Made by a program: the position numbers and the translations under genes. From Pezizomycotina sp. ARF18 (lineage: Eukaryota; Ascomycota), in contig AZLU01000024.1 in NCBI GenBank assembly GCA_002224055.1, positions 1-64,000 on the forward strand: DNA of 64,000 bases, read 5' to 3'. Below the pieces are notes generated by a model. The model saw only the letters and a list, made by a program, of their open reading frames with translations. It did no database searches and was not told the origin of the DNA. Of the stretch, positions 1 through 11,441 are shown piece after piece. The first letter of the stretch is position 1. Every line of letters starts with the position of its first letter.

Positions 1-682
1 ACAACAGAATTTCCATCAGTAGCCGTTTACTGTCTGCTGCCATTTAATAATACTAAGTAGGTGTAATATATAATTATATCGATCCTCTTTAGCGTAAGTA
101 GCTTTATATATCGTGTTATCATTGTATAGACGCTTGATAGATTTTCGATATTCTGTCCTCTTCCTCTTCCTTCTATTTCGTACTGAACGAACAGCCTTCC
201 CTCCTTTTCTATTACTCACTCATTCTTTTAATAACCCTTTCCCCCCCCCCCCCCTTTCGGAGAACTACCGGTGCTTTCTTTCCCTTCTCTCAGAGACATA
301 TTTATTGACCATTTTTAACCCGCTTCCTGTCCTTCTCTTTTGTTGTATTAGTATCCGCTTCGATTCTATCCTCTTCCTCTTCATTGTTTCCTTTTATCTT
401 TCTAAAAGTGTAAATCCCCTTTGTTTGTTTGTCTTTCTGGTTTTATCGCTCATCAATACTTTACCTTTTGTTTTGTTTTTGTCCCGTCATCCTCCTCACA
501 GCCTCTTTGTGCCTTAGGAATTACCATCAGAACACTCTGGGTAAAAGAAGGGAGCCTGCAGTACAAAAACTAACACGGGAAGATAGTGTATTTAGACATC
601 GAGAAAGGGGAAAGAAAGTGAAGGGAGGAAAATAGGTTGTCTTTTTTTCTTTCTTTGAAGATTCAAGAATCTCAAAACAACG
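1..682. other. 5' flank of NBR1 gene, pyrimidine-rich
   Basis: No supportable gene is seen here. The stretch is strongly T/C-rich on the + strand, with a poly(C) run near 240-255, as is common upstream of fungal genes. The long open frames on either strand have T/C- or A/G-driven composition (Leu/Phe/Ser or Arg/Lys) and no recognisable domain. The region probably holds the promoter and 5' leader of the NBR1 gene starting at 683. Confidence 0.6.
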
Positions 683-3416
683 ATGGCGACTCCAGCTCAC
701 CACAACCCCGTCAACCCGGACACCCTTATCACGGTCAAGGTGTCCTATAATGGGTCCGTTCGTCGATTCAAACTGCCCCTCGAGAGCTAGGTGCTTCTGT
801 TCTTCCAGGCAAGGTGAGCCTTTCCCCTGTTTACCCTCTCATCGGGTGATTACGTATACCCTTCCCACGTAATCCGTCCTCTCAAGTGGGGAAGTGAGAA
901 GACTTCCTGGATATTCCAACGTTCTCTTATTTCGACCCTATTCTCATCTCGACTTATGATTACTGATTCTTATTATCTCTCTCTCTTTTTTTTTTCTTAG
1001 CTTCGTTCGTGCCTATCTATCCCTAAGGATGATCAAGTCAAATTCGAACGGTATTCAGACAGTGCAGCTTCCTACGTCGTCCTCGACCCTGCGAACCCGA
1101 GCGTGTACAAGCAGCTCTACCGCGCTGCAAAGGCGAGTTGAAACTCCGTTTGAAGGCTACTCTGATTCAACTAAATAGTATGCTATTTTGCTTTTCTCCC
1201 GGTGCTGATGCCGTGATTTTTTTCCAACCTTTTAAAATGTCCTGTCGTACCTTTTTATTCACTTTTGCCCAGGTCAAGCATCGCCGGCTCCTCCCGCATA
1301 TACTTCCAGTCTCTTGAGTTCGCCTCCCCAAGTGCCGGAAGTTCCCGCGCCTGTTGTCCCTGCGGTGGTTGAAGAGAGTCTACCCGCCGCACAACAGTCG
1401 TGCCGAGACCCCTGTCTCCCCTGTTCCTGCGGTGAAGAATGAAGAACCTACCGCTACTGCCCCCGAGCTCGACACGACCAAGCTGAAGGATGTCTTGGCG
1501 GAAATGTTTGCCTCATATGTTAACACGGATGAATACAAAGACAAGCTCCGTGAGAGTGTCCGTGCCGAGGTTGAGAAGCTGTCTCACTCACCCCGTAGGC
1601 TGTCAGGTTCGACCTTCGCCAGCACCAGGTCGTGCCGTAAATCTTGCCCTTTGCCATCGGTAGAGACTAAGGGTACTTTTGTCGTATATTGCGACAACTG
1701 CTCGGGAACCGTCGAGGGCATTCACTATCATTGCGGCACTTGTGATCAGGGCAACTTTGATCTTTGCCAGGTCTGCGTCGATAAAGGTGTGCACTGCAAG
1801 GGAGAGCATTGGCTTATCAAGCGTAAACTGGAAACGGGCAGCTGGTCCTCAGCACCACGGAGGCCGAGAAGCAGACACACCTCAACCAAGAACGAGACGA
1901 CGTTTGCCTCAAGAACCTGCAACTGCTGCGTCACCACGCTTCCGGAGGAGTGTTTCGTCACCTGCAAGGTCTGCGAAGATTACGACGTGTGCTCCCGTGC
2001 CACATTGCTCAGAAGCACGGCACCACCCGAACCACGGCTTCAAGCCTGCAACTAAGGACACTTCTCTTGATGCGCACGGGATTGGTCTTTTGGTCCGGGA
2101 CGCGGGGTCAGGCACCGTGCCATTTGCGATGGATGCGAGAAGCATATTGTTGGAGTCCGCCCAAGTGCTGAACTGCCCGGACTGGGATTATTGCTCCGAC
2201 TGCATTTTACCTCGAGGCAGGAGCATCCCGGCCACAGGTTCGTCCCGATATACGAACCGATCCACACTCCGTTGGCTCCATGGTTCTCCACCACGGCATC
2301 TACTGCGATGGACCTTCTGCAAGGGCAAGAACGAAAGCTGGATCAGCGGCGACCGTTACAAGTGCGCCGTGTGTGACAACACCGATTTCTGCGCCAACTG
2401 TGAAGCCTCCCGAAGAACACGCACAACCGCAGCCATCCTCTGATCAAGATGAAGACTCCGATCCGAGATTTACCTGTACGACCATCGAGAACGATGGAAA
2501 TACGATGTTGGGAGATGCCCGAGCGGCCAGCAACGCCTCTAACCGCCAGACTAACCACGCCGCAACGCAAGTCCAAACCGTAGCAGACGTTGAGCCGACC
2601 CAAGAGTATTCGGAAGAAAAGCAACCATTGTGGTTGAAGAGGAGACTAGCGTCCCTATTCCCGTCTCTCCTGTCCGCGTCTTCACCCCTCCCAAAGCCGA
2701 GTACGTCAAAGATACCGTTGATGACGGAACGGTTTTTCGAAGCCGGAGATGCCTTTACTCAGACCTGGACTTTGGTGAATGCTGGTAGGACGGAATGGCC
2801 CGCGGGTGTTCGAGTCAGCTTTGCCGGTGGAGACCATATGTTCGATGCGGACGTTGAGGATGAACACATCACGACGGCTTCCAAACTGCTGTTCAGCCCG
2901 GCGATTCGGCCGATTTCTCCGTTAAGCTTGTTGCCCCTAAGGTTCCGAACTGCCGTGTGATCTCGTACTGGCGCCTTACTGCACCGGATGGTTCTCGTTT
3001 CGGCCCGAAGCTCTGGTGTGATATCAAGATTGCGGGTTCCGTCCCCAAGCTAGAAGAGAAGACGGCTCGGAGACAAAGGAGCTTTCTGCTGAGGAGAGCG
3101 AAATTGATCACAGTTCCAACGCATCGTCGCAAATGATTTTCCCAACCCTCGAAAAGGAATCGCACGTTCCCCCTAACACCCGGCCGTTAAGTCTGAATCC
3201 AAAGCTCCACGGAGAGGATGATGAAGAGGAAGGTACCGTTGCTCCACATAGCCCGTCCATTCACCCGCATGGACCGTGACGCTCTCCGAGGATGATGGCC
3301 ACATGAGCGATGCGATTACCACGAGCGAAGACGATGTCGAAAGTCTCATGCTCGACGATGAGGAGTACGAAGTTCTGGAAACCAGCGACGATGACGGTTA
3401 TAGGAGGGTCATATAA
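683..3416 (+). CDS. NBR1: NBR1-type selective autophagy receptor (PB1, four ZZ fingers, FW domain)
   Basis: Cargo receptor for selective autophagy; family members link ubiquitinated or vacuole-targeted cargo to Atg8. Seen: a PB1-like N-terminus (exon 1 683-813 and an exon from 1001, intron 814-1000) with VKVSYNGSVRRFKLPL and FERYSDSA; a coiled or charged linker (1450-1600); four cysteine-rich ZZ fingers at about 1680-1840, 1900-2060, 2110-2260 and 2280-2430, each with paired CxxC motifs (VYCDNCSG, CNCC, CxxC near NCPDW, CAVCDNTDFC); an FW/NBR1 Ig-like domain at about 2730-3035 (QTWTLVNAGRTEWPAG, then YWRLTAPDGSRFGPKLW); and an acidic tail with EEYEVL, a likely Atg8-interacting motif, just before the TAA at 3414. 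The start was chosen because ATG 683 directly precedes PB1. Several one-base frame changes interrupt the coding line (for example near 786, 1137, between ZZ fingers and after 2890). The domain order matches filamentous-fungal NBR1, so identity is firm while exact exons are not. Confidence 0.9.
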
Positions 3417-4126
3417 TCCTTTGAATGAGGAGTACTCTTGAAGAGAAGGAGGATGAGCGTACCTTAAAACGGCTAGAGTTTGTGCTCATGCTGCCATCCT
3501 CTGGTGGTTTCCCTTCAGGATTTGCAAAAGTATTCCTTTGTCAAGAGTTTTATTCATGATGTGTTTTTCTCCCATGCAAGTCAATTTTGATCTTAATGTT
3601 TTTTAGTAGCCCGTTCTCCTCTCCTTTTTTTCCGGCTTGACACTGCTTTTATATTCTACAATAACAGATCGGTTCATTTGTTTATCAGATTGCAGTTTAT
3701 TCACTCCCTTGGCTCAGCTCAGAACGTAGTAAGCCTCTGGCATGTTTTATCTACCTTGTTGTTCTATTTTAACTATATCATTGATCATTTACATTCTTGA
3801 CCAAGTCCCTTGGATTATTATTGCCTACACCCAAGAGTGGTAACATTTTTGTTTTTGCCGCGGCCAGTATTTCAGCCAGATAGCTCGAGGTAGTCTGAAT
3901 ACACTTCCTAAGATCACAGAGTAGCTCCTTCATTTTCTGCAATTTTGACAGTCCTCTGTATTTTTCGTTTCGTGAAGATTAAGCTACGGGATAGGTCATA
4001 ATCGATCAAACCCTGATAAATCAAGAAAAGAAAAGAAAAGAAAAAAAAAATAAGATGGAATTCGCTATGGTTTCACGACTGCACGTAGAATAATATGAAC
4101 TCGTGTATCTATATGAAGAACCTTGC

Positions 4127-4162
<36 letters not shown>

Positions 4163-5127
4163 GGGGGGGGCGATATTCGTTCAAAGGTAGTTACCGAGAC
4201 TTATCAAGCACTATTAGTCGGTGAAACTTGGTCTGTTTTTTTGTCTATTACGCTACTTAGTCACGTTCGCTTATTCATTACATCTTGTTCATTTGCAATA
4301 GTAGATATTCATCAGCGTTTGAAGCGATGTTTCTTGAGAAAGCTGAGGATCTGAGAATGATTAAGAGAGATGTCAAGAAGTCTGGGTGTGGAAAGCCTTG
4401 CCACGCAGCCGGCTGGTTCCAGGCTGTTCAATAAACAAGGCATGGCATGGTGGTAAGCCTCACTTAATAGCTACCACTCCCTGGGAACTCCGTCATTTTT
4501 TCCCTTCTTCCTTCCTCCGAAAATAATATAATAATAGGCTGTGCTTTTTTCTACTTCCTTAATAGCCCGTATTAGGCAACTTTGACGAACGGTAATTCTT
4601 CTTTGTTACTCATCCGTTATTTGTTACAGTGGAATTCTTTGCATACGGGGTTTTTTTTTTTTTTTTCCTCCTTTACTCTTTGCCAGCACCTTTTTTAATC
4701 CAACTTTTTGTATACCTTGAGTCCTAGACACACGCAGCACACCACCAGCTCCCAAAGGTTAATAATCCCCATAAGACAACTCACTTGGTATTTTATATTT
4801 TAGCCTGTTCCCCCCCCCAATTACTCACATCCTTTTAATTTTTTCCCTTCTCTTCTTCTCTGCTCTAAACTTCCCCCAACACAGTTCTCTCTCTCCTCCC
4901 TTGCTACAATAACGACGATAACGACAAACATATATTTCTCACATTTGTTCGCTTGCTATTCCTCATCCTCCATTCTCCCTCGCCCTTGTCTTACTTGCTC
5001 CCCTACTCGGAGCCTCATAGACGACCGACCTTCTTCGAACGAAAAGCGTACTATCTCAGCTTTCCGTTTTTTTTTTCTATACCGATTTAAAACAACCCTA
5101 GAAGAGGGACAAGAGAGATCAGACATC
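3417..5127. other. Intergenic between NBR1 and UBC12
   Basis: There is no convincing gene. The stretch contains an A21 run at 4138-4158 followed by GA and a G10 run (4161-4170), a poly(T) near 4650-4666, and T/C-rich sequence before the UBC12 start. The open frame at 4103-4354 is created by the poly(A)/poly(G) composite and has no domain. Confidence 0.6.
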
Positions 5128-6135
5128 ATGCTTAAATCTGGTCGATGGTAAGTTTTTGAACTCGTTGGTCACCATCGAAATATACACCGTTCTGCGTGCT
5201 AACTGTCGTGTTTTTTTTTTTTTTTTTCGCCTTTCACAGAAACAGCAGCAGCAGGCTGCAACAGCGGCTTCCGGGAAGAAGAAGGTCACGGCAGCTCAGC
5301 TGAGAGTTCAAAAAGGTACGCCTGCCTTCTCGTTTTTCTTTCCACTACTTGAAATATTTCCTGGAAGAAACTCGTATTTCTCTAGCGCCTACTGAAGCAG
5401 TCCAAAGCTATGGAGGTTTCTAACAAGACTTTAATTTTTTTAATTTTTTTTTCTCGTATAATATTTCAGGCGTTTCGCTCTAACATTTTCTGCGCGTTTC
5501 AGATCTTGAGAACTTTCCCTGCCAACAACTATGAAAACTCACTTCCCCGATCCCGATGATATCCTGAACTTCACTCTAACTATCGAACCGGACGAGGGTA
5601 AGCTCTTGTCTCGACGTTTTCCCTTTCAACGCGATCGGAAATTCTCATAATATCACCCTCTTTTCGTGATTCGGAGCTAACTTTGCGTGAGCAGGATGTA
5701 CAAGGGGGGCGTGTTCAACTTCACTTTTGCCATCAACCAGAACTTCCCACACGAGCCGCCCAAAGTCAAATGCACGCAGAAGATCTACCACCCGAACATC
5801 GACTTGGAAGGAAACGTATGTTTGAACATTCTGAGGAAGATTGGAAACCAGTCCTCAACCTTAATGCTATCATAGTAGGCTTACAGGTAAACGTTGCTGT
5901 TCCAAATTTATATTATACATATACTCTCGCTTGTTTTCGCTGTATTAGTTGTATCCGCTCTTCTAACGCTTTTTCATATGCAGTATCTTTTCCTCGAACC
6001 GAATGCATCCGATCCGCTGAACAAAGAAGCCGCCGAGGACCTCAAGGTCAATCGGGACAACTTCAAGAGAAACGTCGCTCATCGATGCAGGGCGGATACG
6101 TCAAGAACACACTTTACGACAAAGTTACGAAATAA
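5128..6135 (+). CDS. UBC12: NEDD8-conjugating E2 enzyme Ubc12
   Basis: E2 enzyme that passes NEDD8/Rub1 from the NEDD8 E1 to cullins. Seen: exon 1 5128-5147, intron 5148-5239, exon 2 from 5240 ([20 protein letters not shown]), intron 5316-5502, exon 3 5503-5597 ([20 protein letters not shown]), intron 5598-5694, exon 4 with [19 protein letters not shown] and [16 protein letters not shown], which holds the active-site Cys in the E2 HPN...C context, then [15 protein letters not shown], intron about 5887-5982, and exon 5 [20 protein letters not shown] ending LYDKVTK. These are UBC12 signatures (N-terminal extension, LEPN, NLNAI). Exon 1 reads MLKSGR instead of the family's MLKIWSM because one A appears to be missing from an A run; other one-base changes occur near 5550, the exon 3/4 junction, 5835 and 6080. 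The gene is short, complete in length and in its normal context; the breaks look like consensus errors. Confidence 0.93.
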
Positions 6136-8246
6136 CGGAGAATGAGCCATTAATAGCCTCGATTCCTGCTGAGAGATTATAGAATATCAATACAAACATT
6201 TTTTTTCTCTTGTCTTCTCAACCTTATACACGCAATGTTTCATGCTTTCTCTCCTTCCAGCATCTTCGTTCGTCGTTTAGCCTCATAACTCGATGCATAC
6301 TCATAATCTCCCATTGGAGATACTCCCAGGTTTGTCTGGATCGTTGTAGACAAGAAATTATCTCATTTTCCTTTTCTTACCTTTTTTTTTTTTTTTTTTT
6401 CAGAGAAAATCGATCACCCTAATTCATCTCATAATTTTTCTCATATGTTTTTTTCTTTTTTTCCTTTTTCTTTCTGACCCTAGCTGCTCGCTTGCTCTGT
6501 GTTTCTTTACTTTACAGTCTATGTTCACATATACAAAGGTAGCTTCAATCGGTTTTTTACTTTGGAGTCACGGGTGATTTTCTTTCTCTCTCCCCCATCA
6601 TCTCTTAGTTTCTTTCGTTGCACCTTTCCGAACAGGTTTCCGTTATTATTTACGGCACGTGCGTTTCCTACCAATTTTATTATTCTTTTACCTTTCTATT
6701 TTTTTTTTTTTTAAGACTTCTGTATCCTTGTTCAACCTTGGCTATTCTTCTTCCCTGCCAGGCTCAAACATTATTTCCATCCAGCAGGGGCGAGGTATCC
6801 AAGTCACCCTCTTCAACTTTAGCAAACCCCCTGTTCTTCCATCCCGTCCTCCTATTCTCCTGTCTTAATCATTCGAGCCGTCGAGTTTGTGCCGCGTAGT
6901 TTAGTTATAGGAAATAGAATGAAATTTTTTTTTTTTTTTTCAAATCTACAAATTGACAAGTTCAACTCGTTATTAGAACGCTTTTCTTGTCAAGCACCGT
7001 GACAATTTGCTCTATAATGCAAAGTTCGAGGAATGGGGCAGATCGAAGGGTGGTGAACAATATGTAAATGTCCATGAACCATATTATGGATCTGAGGGAC
7101 AATTTATTAGATATATATTTTACGCAAAATATACATGCTCAGCGTGAGAAGAGCTGGTCCAACGACGTTGCAGCGTTACACGAGAACTAGTCTAGACGGG
7201 GCGTCACATTTTGCGCCATACATCATCTTGTCTTAAAATACATTGATAAATAAAAACAAGAACTAAACAATCTTCTCAAACTCCTAACTGCTTATTCTGG
7301 CTTGGATATATGGAGCTCTCAATTGGCTCGCCTACGGACATATGTTTTTTCAAAGAGAAATGAGCGAGAGGTATGAAAGGGAAAAAGGCAAGAGAAAAAA
7401 AAAAAAAAAAAAAAAAAAAAAGGAAAAAGGAAAAGAAAAAAGGCGAGAAAGAGGCTCTTCCTTCTAGGATCCGCAAGCTTGAAGATCTATTAGTGAGTGA
7501 GAGTTACGGCGATTATACCTTAGACCCTGTCGCCTTGTCTTTCAGGACGGCTTATACCTGTGCCTTTAATATGTGTCATTTCCTGTGAGATACTCGGCCG
7601 CCATGGAATTTCGCCGTCGGCCTCCAGGAGATATATATTGTCATATATTTTTTATTTACTTTTTTAAGCTTCGTATATGCTGTGGTCGCTGCATCTTGTC
7701 CGGATCATCTTTTCATGCTTACACTTTTTGTATTCGGCCGTTATGCCGACATCGGCCACTTCTTTTTTTTTTTTTTTTTTTTTTTTTCTTATAATTTGCT
7801 CTAATGGAATGCCCCCAAAGTTAACAAGGAACAGCCAGAGGAGTTATTTAAGAATTTGGAAAAAAAAAAAAACGTAAACTTATAAATAAGAAAGAGTATA
7901 TCCCCCATTTCTCATCTCTCTTTTAATTCAGTTCTTCATCTTGTTCCAGTTCCTTTTTCCCTCAATTGTCGATCCATTTTTCGTAGAATTGTCTTTTGTC
8001 GCACGCAATTTTATATTTACAAGGCTTCTTTTTTTCGAGTGTGGTAAGTCGCAGCTACAAAGCTCTCGCTAAGCAACTACTGAGCACACAAAAAAGCTTT
8101 GCATTTACAGAGGAAAATCATCCAATAACAACCATTGAGTGGGAAGACCAGAAAGCTTCAGTTGACCAACGATTACTCACATTTACTTCTTCATCATAAC
8201 TAAGCAGAATCACGTATTACAATTCACATACAACAATATTACAACC
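6136..8246. other. Intergenic, homopolymer-rich
   Basis: About 2.1 kb with no supportable gene. It contains many T and A tracts (near 6380-6400, 6700-6713, 6926-6940, 7396-7421, 7765-7787, 7861-7872). Part of the left end is the 3' region of UBC12. The right end (7900-8246) is T/C-rich and then A/C-rich (CATACAACAATATTACAACC directly before the ATG at 8247), as expected of the ILV5 promoter and leader. Open frames here are driven by the homopolymers. Confidence 0.6.
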
Positions 8247-10002
8247 ATGTCTGCTAGAACCGCTGTCACAAACGTTTTGCGAACTGCCTCTCGGCGAAGC
8301 GCCGTTGCTGCCCCTCGCACTGCGCAAAGGACCCTCGTCACTGCCGCTCTCAATGCTGGAAAGCGTGCCACCGTTCAGAACGTCGCCAAGTCTGGACTCA
8401 AGATGACCTGCGCATCTTTCCAGACGAGAGGACTGAAGACTATTGACTTTGCCGGAGTAAAGGAGGAAGTCTATGGTGAGCCAATTGATATACTCGAAAA
8501 AAAAATTTATGTCGAGCTTTAGCTAACGCACTTCTGTGAAACTTAGAACGCTCTGATTGGCCAAGAGAGAAGCTTCTTGTAAGCCCTCAGAACCATCTCC
8601 AATATTCTTATACACAACAGAGAACAGACGAAAAGCGAATCTTTTTCTGGCGGATTTATGTATACTGACATCAATCTTTGTTTTTAAAAAGGAATACTTC
8701 AAAGATGATACCCTGGCGCTCATTGGATATGGATCGCAAGGTAAGCAATTCTTATAATGTCCAAGCTTAAAACAGCTCTTCTCAATGCTCATAATTATAT
8801 CTTCTCGTCTCAATCTACAGGTCACGGTCAAGGCTTGAACCTCCGAGACAACGGATTGAACGTCATCGTGGGTCCGGAAGAACGGAGCTTCGTGGAAGGA
8901 AGCCATCGAGGACGGGTGGGTCCCGCAAGAACCTTTTCGAGATCGATGAGGCCATCAACAAGGGCACCGTCGTCATGAACCTCCTTTCGGATGCCGCCAA
9001 AGCGAGACCTGCCGTCGATAAAGCCCCTCATCACCAAGGGCAAGACCCTCTACTTCTCCACGGTTTCAGCCCCGTCTTCTCCGACCTCACCAAGGTCGAC
9101 GTCCCAAGGACGTCGACGTCATCCTCGTTGCTCCCAAGGGCTCCGGCAGGACCGTCCGATCCCTCTTCAAGGAGGGTCGCGGTATCAATTCGAGTGTCGC
9201 CGTCTACCAGGATGTCACCGGCAAGGCCGAGGAGAAGGCCGTCGCTCTCGGTGTCGCTGTTGGCTCCGGTTACCTGTACAAGACCACCTTCGAGAAGGAA
9301 GTCTACAGTGACCTCTACGGCGAGAGGGGTTGCTTGATGGGAGGCATTCACGGAATGTTCCTTTGCGCAGTATGGTAAGACCAAAAAAATAAATCCACAA
9401 GCGATTGTTTATCTTACCTTAGCCTACGAAAAATAAGCATACTAAATTCCAACTCTAACATTACGTCTTAAAAAATCTAGAGGTCCTCAGGGGAAAACGG
9501 ACACTCCCCGTCGGAGGCTTTCAATGAGACCGTCGAGGAAGCGACTCAGTCTCTGTACCCTCTGATCGGTAAGAACGGCATGGACTGGATGTACGAAGCA
9601 TGCTCGACGACTGCGAGAAGGTTAGTAATACTCTATAAAAAATTTTAATCAATTTCTAGTGGTTTTATTAGAGCTAACGGAGGGATAATCTTGCAGAGGT
9701 GCTATCGACTGGAGCTCCAAGTTCAAGGACAACCTGAAGCCTCTCTTCCAGGAGCTATACGAATCCGTCAAGACCGGCAAGGAAACCCAGAGGGTAAGTT
9801 TAATATCGTCACCATATAAATACCATTTTCAGCTAGGACACCATGCTAACAAGATACTTACCTCCCTAAAATAGTCCCTAGAGTACAATTCGCAGAAGGA
9901 CTACCGTGAGAAGTACGAGAAGGAGATGCAAGACATCAGAGATCTCGAGATCTGGAGGCCGGAAAGGCCGTTCGCTCTCTCAGGCCCGAAAACCAAAAGT
10001 AA
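8247..10002 (+). CDS. ILV5: Ketol-acid reductoisomerase, mitochondrial (Ilv5)
   Basis: Second common step of valine/isoleucine synthesis: isomerises and NADPH-reduces acetolactate or acetohydroxybutyrate in mitochondria. Seen: an Arg/Ala/Ser-rich presequence of about 60 residues (SARTAVTNVLRTASRRSAV), then GLKTIDFAGVKEEVYERSDW, Rossmann motif LALIGYGSQGHGQG, INKGTVVMNLLSDAA, KGKTLYFSHGFSPVF (in joined frames), GSGYLYKTTFEKEVYSDLYG, ERGCLMGGIHGMF, ETVEEATQSLYPLIGKNGMD, and a C-terminus ending RPENQK before TAA 10000-10002. Introns with GT-AG ends: 8476-8546, 8579-8691, 8741-8820, 9375-9480, 9621-9696, 9794-9874. The start was chosen because it is the first ATG and gives a full targeting presequence. 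Frame changes occur in the 8870-9120 exon, one of them beside a 10-bp inverted repeat, and near 9365 and 9490. Length fits the fungal enzyme at about 400 residues. Confidence 0.95.
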
Positions 10003-10997
10003 AAATGGCGTTTTGAATTTATTCCGTTAACTCTTTAAAATATTTCTTCCTTTTTCAGGTCACGGTTCCGGATGCATGTGTATAATATCATTATATCCCT
10101 TGCTTTTGTTTTCTCATGTTGCCTGGTGTGAAGTTTCTTCTTTTTCTTTTTACTTAGAGTGCCTTTTGCAAACGAAAAACAAAAGTATAATTGAATCTAT
10201 CACTTCTACGATTTCCCACAGGTGATACAGACGTCAAAAAAACAAGCTAGCACTTGCTTTATATATTCATCTATATCGTAGGAGATTGCTGTAGAGAATA
10301 TCTTGATATAAAAATTCGAATATCAGAAGTGCAAATATGAAAAATCAAAGCCCAAAAAAGGAACAATTATTATGTATATGTATCCTAAAGCCTTCTTGTA
10401 TAAGTATCAGAACTTCAAATAGAAATACTAAGTATCCTTACATACTCCATATATACACGTATATAAGATCTAAATGGCCTTAAGAGTATTTGTAACATTC
10501 TTATATCCATATCTATACCTACATGAAAACTAGAGAAATGGTCTATTGGAAATCATGCTAATTTACTGTTTAGTAATTGAGTGGATATTATCGGTACGTC
10601 AAAGAAACGGTACCACTCTATCGGTAGATTCCCTTGGCGGGTTAACCCTGTCTGCCTTTATTATCTTTCCCCGTGCCTTGCTTTTTTTGCCCCTCCTCTA
10701 TCTCTTCCAGTAGCCGATTAAGAAGGAATTTGTAGAGAAAGCTGTCTTTAAACTCAAACTACTGCACGCGTGAAATTCTTTGTGTGAACTCACGCAAAAA
10801 CTCCCACGTGAACTTTTTTGCCCCCCAAAGTTTTCGCGCGCGTGTCGGTTATTGTTGCCGCAATTTCAATATTTTACTCGGTTTTTTAATATTGATTTTT
10901 TTTTTTATTTCCAATTTAACTACGTACTACCCTAACCGAATAAGGATAAATTTATATATCAGTGCATTCGCGACGCGCTGGAACCTATAAAGATAAG
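10003..10997. other. Intergenic between ILV5 and a small gene
   Basis: AT-rich and without a recognisable gene. The first 250 bases are probably the ILV5 3' UTR; the last 400 are T/C-rich and probably contain the promoter of the three-exon gene that begins at 10998. Confidence 0.5.
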
Positions 10998-11441
10998 ATG
11001 GACGGGACCCTCCTGAGATCAACGGCCGTTCCTTATGACGAAGGCATGGAGATCTTAGCAAGACGATTACGCGACGGAGAAAGAACTCATCTAGAAGCTG
11101 TAAGTTCATCTGATTTGTATCCGTTGGATTATTAACCTTTCAGTGCCAAAATGAGGTCGCTCAGCTAAACGGACACGTGGTGCTCAGTCGTGATGCATCC
11201 GAATCCATCAGAGTAAGTAGGGCTATTTATATAATACCCTGGCCCGTTCTCACGGTATCAATCGCGCATATAGGCTGACTCTTCAACGCTTTCTGAAGCG
11301 TCACATGTTCGTAGGAAGCGGCGCTGGGTCAGCTGCCTGGAGTTCCTCCACGATACGGGCGCGAACACGGTGAACATTTACGATCGGGATTTAGTAAGCT
11401 TCGTCTTTTCTCCGGTTACTGTGACGGATACCTTCCTGTAG
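10998..11441 (+). CDS. Small three-exon hypothetical protein, reading frame unbroken
   Basis: I do not recognise this protein. Exon 1 10998-11099 (34 codons, starting MDGTLLRSTAVPYDEGMEIL), intron 11100-11143 (GTAAGT...CAG, only 44 bp), exon 2 11144-11212 (23 codons, CQNEVAQLNGHVVLSRDASE), intron 11213-11273 (GTAAGT...TAG), exon 3 11274-11441 ending in TAG. All three exons are in phase 0 and stay open, giving about 112 residues. The N-terminal half is helical and charged (ARRLRDGERTHLEA); no domain is visible. A further GTAAGC at about 11395 could instead be a donor, which would change the end. Both introns have good consensus donors, which supports a real gene, but the function is unknown. 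Confidence 0.5.

Noticed and set aside
16-219. 67-codon Arg/Lys/Tyr-rich open frame on the minus strand
   Set aside because: It mirrors a T/C-rich upstream region; no domain, no splice sites, composition explains it.
1603-2294. Minus-strand and alternative-frame open frames over NBR1
   Set aside because: Shadows of the ZZ-finger coding sequence.
6210-6899. Several open frames downstream of UBC12
   Set aside because: Phe/Leu/Ser-rich products of T/C tracts; a short stretch near 6770-6840 looks protein-like but has no partner exon.
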